Shown here: positions 30,378-35,533 of the stretch, one piece after another
Position numbering within the stretch: position 1 is the stretch's first letter
Layout: each line of letters starts with the position of its first letter
From: Chloroflexota bacterium
GTDB lineage: Bacteria; Chloroflexota; Anaerolineae; Anaerolineales; UBA11858
Direction of reading: 5' to 3'
NCBI GenBank assembly: GCA_016865865.1
Contig: VGOC01000026.1
Span: forward strand, 1-35,533
DNA length: 35,533 nucleotides
The notes under the pieces: generated by a model
What the model saw: the letters and a program-made list of their open reading frames with translations, nothing else
What the model was told of the DNA's origin: nothing
Databases searched by the model: none
Program-made: the position numbers and the translations under genes

Positions 30378-31747
30378 AGTTCAAGAACACATTTCGCTAT
30401 GCTCTGGTCGGAGCGCTATTTGGCCTGCTCTTCCCTATGATTGCAACGATCATAGATACCCTCCACCACGGCTTATCCCTTTCCCTCGAAGACTTCGTTG
30501 CTGTACAGACAGTGAATCCTCTTCATTGGATCATTGATACTGCCCCTTTCTTCTTGGGCGCCTTCGCCAGTCTGGCTGGCATTCGGCAAGACAGATTGAC
30601 CCAAACGAATATCAAGTTCGAAGCCGAGATCCTGGCCCGCAGACATGCCTTGAATGAACTCGAAACCATCAAAGCCCGCCTCGAGCAAGAAGTAAAGGAT
30701 CGCACCACTTCCCTGGAGAGAAAAGCGCTTCAACTTCAGGCAGCTATGGATGTTGGTCACGCCAGCGCGACCATCCGGGATTTGGATACGCTGCTCTATG
30801 AAGTCGCCATGCTGATCAGCCAGCGGTTCGGCTTCTACCATGTAGGAATCTTCCTTCTCGATGCAGAAAAAAGATACGCCATCTTACGGGCGTCGAGCAG
30901 TAAAGGGGGAGGACAGATGTTAGCTCGTGGTTTCCGCTCGAGAGTCGGAGAAGAAAGCCTGATCGGATTCGTCACCGCGCAACGACAGCCCCGAATCGCC
31001 CTGGATGTTGGCGAGGGCGCGGTCACCTTCGATTACCCCGATCTCCCGGAAACCCGCTCAGAATTGGCCTTACCCCTGACCATGGGGGATGAATTGTTGG
31101 GCGTCCTGGATGTCCAAAGCAGGCGCGAAGCTGCCTTTGCCAGCGACGATATCACTGTGCTCCAGACCCTGGCAGACCAGGTCGCCATATCCATCGAAAA
31201 TGCGCGCCTGTTCACTGAATATCAGACCTCTCTCGAAGCCACTCGCCGCGCGATCGGCGAGCGCTCTCAGGTATCCTGGAGAGATTATCTGCAAGCAGAA
31301 GGCGGCCTGGGTTTCCTATCCACCTTGACTCAGGATGTCATTCCAACCTCGAAAGGATGGACTCCCGGCATGACCGAGGCTAGCCTGCGCGGGGAGATCA
31401 TTCGAGCCGATGAATATACCATCGTCGTCCCGATTATCTTGCGCGATCAAGTCCTGGGCGTTGTCCGTCTGCGAAAACCCAATGACGCCGCGCCTTGGAG
31501 CGAAGACGAAATCATCCTCATGGATACGCTCGTAGATCAACTCGAAGTAGCCCTGGAAAGCGCCCGCCTCTACCGGGATACCCAGCAACGGGCTGAGCGC
31601 GAACGCCTGGTGACAGAGATCACCACGAAAATCCGCGCCGCCGCTGACCCTCAGGCGATGCTCCAGACAGCGGTCAAGGAATTAGGTCAGGCGCTGAAAG
31701 CAGGTCGAGCGCAGATGGTCATCCAGCCAACAGAGCAGGCAGATTAG
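30374..31747 (+). CDS. Two-span membrane GAF sensor, no output domain
   Basis: This 457-residue protein has two membrane segments (about 8-28 and 50-70) with a short loop between, a coiled coil (about 75-118), a full GAF (about 120-280, RFGFYHVGIFLLDAEKRYAI and LPETRSELALPL), a second-half GAF (about 340-400) and the common GAF-start tail. GTG at 30374 overlaps the preceding stop by 4 bases. It resembles the other array sensors throughout the GAF part but has a different membrane input. Output must come from another protein. Confidence 0.87.
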   Translation: MKFKNTFRYALVGALFGLLFPMIATIIDTLHHGLSLSLEDFVAVQTVNPLHWIIDTAPFFLGAFASLAGIRQDRLTQTNIKFEAEILARRHALNELETIKARLEQEVKDRTTSLERKALQLQAAMDVGHASATIRDLDTLLYEVAMLISQRFGFYHVGIFLLDAEKRYAILRASSSKGGGQMLARGFRSRVGEESLIGFVTAQRQPRIALDVGEGAVTFDYPDLPETRSELALPLTMGDELLGVLDVQSRREAAFASDDITVLQTLADQVAISIENARLFTEYQTSLEATRRAIGERSQVSWRDYLQAEGGLGFLSTLTQDVIPTSKGWTPGMTEASLRGEIIRADEYTIVVPIILRDQVLGVVRLRKPNDAAPWSEDEIILMDTLVDQLEVALESARLYRDTQQRAERERLVTEITTKIRAAADPQAMLQTAVKELGQALKAGRAQMVIQPTEQAD

Positions 31748-31752
31748 GTTTT

Positions 31753-32535
31753 ATGACACACATCATTGCCATTGCCAGCGAAAAAGGAGGCGTAGCCAAG
31801 ACCACCTCGGCCATTTCCCTGGGAGGTGCCCTGGTCGAGATGGGTCAGGATGTCTTGATGGTTGATATGGACCCCCAGGCCAGCCTCACGCTTTCGCTGG
31901 GCGTCCCCCCCCACAAAGTGCGTCGCTCCATCGCCGATGTGCTCATCAACCAGGTTTCGCCGGTCAGCGTCAGCCGCGAGACAACCATCCCCGGTCTGGA
32001 TTTGCTGCCATCCAACTCCGAGATGGAGCTGGCCGAACGTTTCTTGCCCATCCGCAAGAACTACAAGCACGTTCTCGAAGATGCCCTCCAGGATATTCAC
32101 TGCTACGACGCCATCCTCCTCGATTGTCCGCCTTCGTTGGGAGCAGTGACGCACAACGCCATCGTCGCCGCCGACATGCTCATCATTCCCACAATTCCAG
32201 AATATCTCTCGATCTATACTTTGCGAAATATCCTGCGCGTGGTGCGTTCTGTTCGAGCGCAAGACAACCCCTCGTTGAACTATCGCATCCTCATCACGAT
32301 GCTCGACCAACGCATCGCCTCCCATATTACCCTCAGCAACCAGTTGCGCGCCACATTCGATCAGGCGATATTCGCCACCGCCATACAGGTGGACACGCGT
32401 CTGCGGGATAGCGCCATCGTTGGACTACCCATCACGCATTACGCAAAAAAGGCGCGCGGCGCGGAACAATATCGCGCCCTGGCTCAGGAGTTACCCCAAT
32501 ATGTCAGATCAGAAAAAGTTGAACAAGCGGCTTAG
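31753..32535 (+). CDS. ParA-family ATPase
   Basis: The 260-residue protein has the deviant Walker A KGGVAKTT near residues 11-18, a Walker A' region VLMVDMDPQASLTLSLG and Walker B AILLDCPPSLG. It belongs to the Soj/ParA group that forms dynamic ATP-dependent gradients on the nucleoid to position plasmids, chromosomes or protein complexes. No ParB or parS-like repeat is next to it, so plasmid-style partition is unlikely. It starts 5 bases after a GAF sensor and its end overlaps the next sensor by 35 bases, which suggests it positions or controls the sensory complex. That role is inferred from context. Confidence 0.92.
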   Translation: MTHIIAIASEKGGVAKTTSAISLGGALVEMGQDVLMVDMDPQASLTLSLGVPPHKVRRSIADVLINQVSPVSVSRETTIPGLDLLPSNSEMELAERFLPIRKNYKHVLEDALQDIHCYDAILLDCPPSLGAVTHNAIVAADMLIIPTIPEYLSIYTLRNILRVVRSVRAQDNPSLNYRILITMLDQRIASHITLSNQLRATFDQAIFATAIQVDTRLRDSAIVGLPITHYAKKARGAEQYRALAQELPQYVRSEKVEQAA

Positions 32536-35533
32536 CGACTTGTTTGCCGATCTGGAAGGTGAGTTCACCCGGCTGCCGGAGGGGAAAGAAAGCATATCTG
32601 GGTGGACATGGGTAATCGACTCTCGGAGACTTTACAGCCATTGCAGCCCTGAAGTCGAAGGCATCCTGGGGATCGAGGTCGAGAAGTTCATTGGAGAGCC
32701 GCTGACGACCTTCAGGCTGGCTGCTGATTCCCAGAGCCGGCTGGCTGCCTCCTTAGAGGCTAAACGGCCGAAAAGCGAGTTGACCCTTCGATTTCTGACC
32801 GCCGAGGGATTTCCCGTCAACGTCCGCATGAATATCTTCTATATCCCCGCGGAGGAGGATGTCGAAGAGTGTTGGCGAGGCTTTACGGAGATCATCCAGG
32901 ATGGACCTGTCGAGGCCGTCCCTGCGGATATTCCTCCCTCTCGGCCGGTTCCCCCTACGGCGTCCATCCCATCTTCGATGTCGCTATCCATGCCCAGGGG
33001 AATTGCCATCGAAGACGATCGTTTCTATTCTGTATCCAGCCCTTTCTCCCCAATTGGCGAACAAAGCTTAGCCTTGCGGCAAACCCTCGTCCATGAGGCC
33101 ACCCCCGATACTCCTGCATCCCTGGCGGTGCCCATCGAACTTCAGCAGCAAGCCCTGGGGCTGTTAGAATTCATTGACGAAAATCCCAACCGCCGCTGGA
33201 GCAGAGAAGAGCAGCATCTGGTAGAAGAAGTCGCCGGGCAATTATCGCTGGCCTTGGAGAACGCCCGCCTCTTCGAAGAGGCCCAACGTCGTTCACAGGA
33301 GTTGGCGCTGATCAACCGCGTCGTTTCGAAAGTCGCCGCATCTCTCGATGTAAACGAGAGTCTCCAAATCGTCACCACCGAATTGGCGCATGCCCTGGAC
33401 ATCCAGGTGAATATCGCCCTGATCAATCCCGACGGGGAGTCGTTGACGATGGCGACCGACTACTCTCCCCGCCAGGTAAATCCTTTCGTGGTGGGCTATC
33501 AGATCCCCATTACAGGGAATCCATCTACGGAGAGAGTATTCGAAACCAAGAAACCGGTAATCATCGAGGACCCCCAAACCAACCCGCTCATCGCCTCCAT
33601 TCACGACCTGATGCGCTCGTTGAATGTCCAAAGCATGGGTATCTTCCCCATCATCATCCAGGACGAAATTTTCGGAACAGTGGGATTATACATCCTCGAT
33701 GAGGGGCGCTCTTTGACGCAAGGCGAAATCCAACTGGTCGAGACGATCCTGGTTCAGGCTGCAACATCTATCCAAAACGCCCGATTGTATGAATCGCTTG
33801 CCCGGGAGCAGCACCTCATGCAATCCCTGATGGATAATATCCCCACCTCGATCTACTTCAAGGATCGCCAAAGCCGTTTCCTCAGAATTAACAAAGCCCA
33901 GGCCGAGGTTCTCGGTTTAAGCGATCCTTCGGAGGCGCTCGACAAAACGGATTTCGACTTCTTCTCCGAGGATCACGCCCGCCCTGCCTTCGAAGACGAA
34001 CAGAATATCCTCCGAACCGGCGAGCTGTTGATCGGTTTCGAGGAGAAAGAAACCTTCCCAGATAAGCCCGACAGGTGGGTATTGACAACAAAGTTGCCCT
34101 TGCGCGACGAAGCGGGAAATATCACCGGCACCTTTGGCATCTCCACGAATATCACCGAGCGCAAGCAGGCCGAGATCGAACGTGAACACCTGTTGTCTGT
34201 TCTCGAACGCCGCAGCACCCAACTCCAAACCGCGGCCGAGATCTCTCGTGCCGCCAGCAGCATCCTGGAGCCTAATCCATTGATCATGCAGGCGGTCAAC
34301 CTGATCCGGGATCGCTTCGATCTATACTATGCAGGCATCTTCCTGGTTGACCAGGATGGCTCTTTGACGGGTGAAGCTGGACGCTGGGCGGTCTTGCGCG
34401 CTGGCACGGGGGAGGCGGGCAGAATTCAAGTAGAACAAGGCCATAAACTGGAAATCGGTGGGGATTCCATGATCGGGCAATGCGTCACGATAGCCCAGGC
34501 GCGCATCTCACGATTGGCGCCTGAGGAAATTCATCGCTACGCCAACCCTCTGTTGCCCAATACCCAATCCGAGATGGCCCTGCCCCTGATCAGCCGCGGT
34601 AAAGTCATCGGGGCCATGACCATTCAGAGCACCAAACCAGACGCTTTTTCCGAAGAAGATGTCGCTGTGCTTCGAACCATGGCAGACCAGGTGGCCAATG
34701 CGCTGCAAAACGCCAACCTGTTCGACCAGACCCAGCAAAACGCCAGGGAATTATCGATTCTGAATGAAATGAGCCTGACCTTGAGCCGGCAGTTGGATAT
34801 CGAAGAGATCATCCAAACCATCTACCGATACACATCCCAACTCATGGATACAACCTACTTCTTCGTCGCCTTATATAATCCGGACGAGGATCAGGTTTCA
34901 TTCCCACTGGTGGTCGAAAATAATACCTTCGGCCACATCCCGGCGATGAAGAAACGACGGGGATTGACCCAACATGTCATTGACAGCAAAGAGCCATTGT
35001 TGATCTACGAAAATGTAGAGCAAGTGATCGAAGAGCTGGGCCTCGAAGAAATCGTCGTTGGCGAACCGGCCAAGTCCTGGTTGGGCGTTCCCTTGTTAAT
35101 CGGAGACGAGGTGCTCGGCGTGATCGCCACCCAAAATGCCGCCCGTCCCAGGATGTTCGATACCCACGACCAGGAGCTACTGGTGTTAGCAGCGCGACAA
35201 TCGGCAATCGCCCTGCAGAATGCCCAGCTATTCGCCCAAACCCAACACCAACTGGCCGATCTTTCCACCATTCAGGAAACCACTTCCGGTCTCAGCGCCG
35301 CGCTGACCTTCGGCGGCGTCATCAACACCCTTTTAGCGCACCTCACTGCTGCTGTAAGAGCAGACTATGCCAGCGTGTTTGCTATCGAAGGCGCAAATTT
35401 GATCCGCGTCGGAGTATACCCCTCTGGGAAGAATTCCCCGGAAATAGGCGAGGCCATTTCACTCGAAGATTTTCCGCTGGCCCAACATGTCATCGAGACC
35501 CAAAAACCACTCTCTCTATCAGGAGACGACGAT
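32501..35533 (+). CDS. Large PAS/GAF multi-domain sensor, 3' end beyond window
   Basis: The frame is open from ATG 32501 to the window edge, at least 1011 codons. Domains read in order: PAS-like (about 30-125, WTWVIDSRRLYSHCSPEVEG), a Pro-rich linker (about 135-165), a second-half GAF (about 206-261), full GAF (266-430), PAS (433-556, SIYFKDRQSRFLRINKAQAE and ISTNITERKQAE), GAF (571-743), GAF (751-916) and the beginning of another GAF. No membrane segment is seen. AGGAG lies 10 bases before the ATG, which is inside the end of parA (35-base overlap). A kinase domain may follow outside the window; if so, this would be the kinase for the array. Confidence 0.9.
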   Translation, partial: MSDQKKLNKRLSDLFADLEGEFTRLPEGKESISGWTWVIDSRRLYSHCSPEVEGILGIEVEKFIGEPLTTFRLAADSQSRLAASLEAKRPKSELTLRFLTAEGFPVNVRMNIFYIPAEEDVEECWRGFTEIIQDGPVEAVPADIPPSRPVPPTASIPSSMSLSMPRGIAIEDDRFYSVSSPFSPIGEQSLALRQTLVHEATPDTPASLAVPIELQQQALGLLEFIDENPNRRWSREEQHLVEEVAGQLSLALENARLFEEAQRRSQELALINRVVSKVAASLDVNESLQIVTTELAHALDIQVNIALINPDGESLTMATDYSPRQVNPFVVGYQIPITGNPSTERVFETKKPVIIEDPQTNPLIASIHDLMRSLNVQSMGIFPIIIQDEIFGTVGLYILDEGRSLTQGEIQLVETILVQAATSIQNARLYESLAREQHLMQSLMDNIPTSIYFKDRQSRFLRINKAQAEVLGLSDPSEALDKTDFDFFSEDHARPAFEDEQNILRTGELLIGFEEKETFPDKPDRWVLTTKLPLRDEAGNITGTFGISTNITERKQAEIEREHLLSVLERRSTQLQTAAEISRAASSILEPNPLIMQAVNLIRDRFDLYYAGIFLVDQDGSLTGEAGRWAVLRAGTGEAGRIQVEQGHKLEIGGDSMIGQCVTIAQARISRLAPEEIHRYANPLLPNTQSEMALPLISRGKVIGAMTIQSTKPDAFSEEDVAVLRTMADQVANALQNANLFDQTQQNARELSILNEMSLTLSRQLDIEEIIQTIYRYTSQLMDTTYFFVALYNPDEDQVSFPLVVENNTFGHIPAMKKRRGLTQHVIDSKEPLLIYENVEQVIEELGLEEIVVGEPAKSWLGVPLLIGDEVLGVIATQNAARPRMFDTHDQELLVLAARQSAIALQNAQLFAQTQHQLADLSTIQETTSGLSAALTFGGVINTLLAHLTAAVRADYASVFAIEGANLIRVGVYPSGKNSPEIGEAISLEDFPLAQHVIETQKPLSLSGDDD

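Noticed and set aside
21009-31747. GAF domains as bilin-binding phytochrome-type photoreceptors
   Set aside because: No conserved chromophore Cys or Cys-His motif is seen in the GAF domains and there is no PHY domain or haem oxygenase gene.
31753-32535. ParA as a sign of a plasmid or prophage
   Set aside because: No ParB, replication, integrase or phage structural genes are near. It is overlapped by chromosomal-type sensor genes.

Overview
The window looks like a chromosomal segment of an anaerobic member of the Chloroflexota, most likely class Anaerolineae. I infer this from the gene families and architectures (multi-GAF signalling proteins, a 2-oxoacid:ferredoxin oxidoreductase unit with its own ferredoxin subunit, DUF5678-type and V4R-type proteins), mid-50s GC and frequent GTG/TTG starts. 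No 16S rRNA gene is present, so taxonomy is an inference.

Layout. 1-2228: the 3' end of a class II aldolase, then a membrane-anchored DsbA-like oxidoreductase and a monoacylglycerol-lipase-like hydrolase on the minus strand. 2319-10062: a long minus-strand run. In transcription order it holds a zinc-ribbon/MshEN-like histidine kinase, a GAF histidine kinase, an OmpR-type response regulator, a small conserved protein, a CpaF/TadA secretion ATPase, a double-HTH regulator, a TPR protein, an acetyltransferase and a V4R-domain protein. 10292-10977: a lone receiver protein and a small Cys-rich protein on the plus strand. 11098-15284: minus-strand housekeeping genes. One block is tdk, hpt and cca; the other is rplU, rpmA and rpmE, where rpmE carries an RNA-polymerase-alpha-CTD-like fusion. 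15285-15584: a divergent control region with a perfect-consensus promoter and a structured leader for rplU. 15585-19766: the four-gene 2-oxoacid:ferredoxin oxidoreductase operon, rsmA and a DUF3592 membrane protein. 19885-19956: tRNA-Gly(CCC) with its promoter and terminator.

20094-35533 (runs off the end): a plus-strand signalling array. It has two stand-alone receivers, then six multi-domain sensors built from Cache, HAMP, PAS, membrane and GAF modules, plus a FIST sensor and a ParA ATPase. No histidine kinase, cyclase or methyl-accepting output domain is visible in any of them within the window. Most junctions overlap or lie within a few bases.

The clearest new structure is a pair of small palindromic mobile elements (93 bp and 114 bp). 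They have related terminal inverted repeats starting GTA(A/T)C and perfect 8-bp target duplications, as expected for IS66-type MITEs. One has split a formerly overlapping kinase/response-regulator pair and now supplies the kinase stop codon. The other sits in the tail of the rpmE terminator. Two further long palindromes (11015-11095 and 27860-27910) lie next to genes but have no clear 8-bp duplication.
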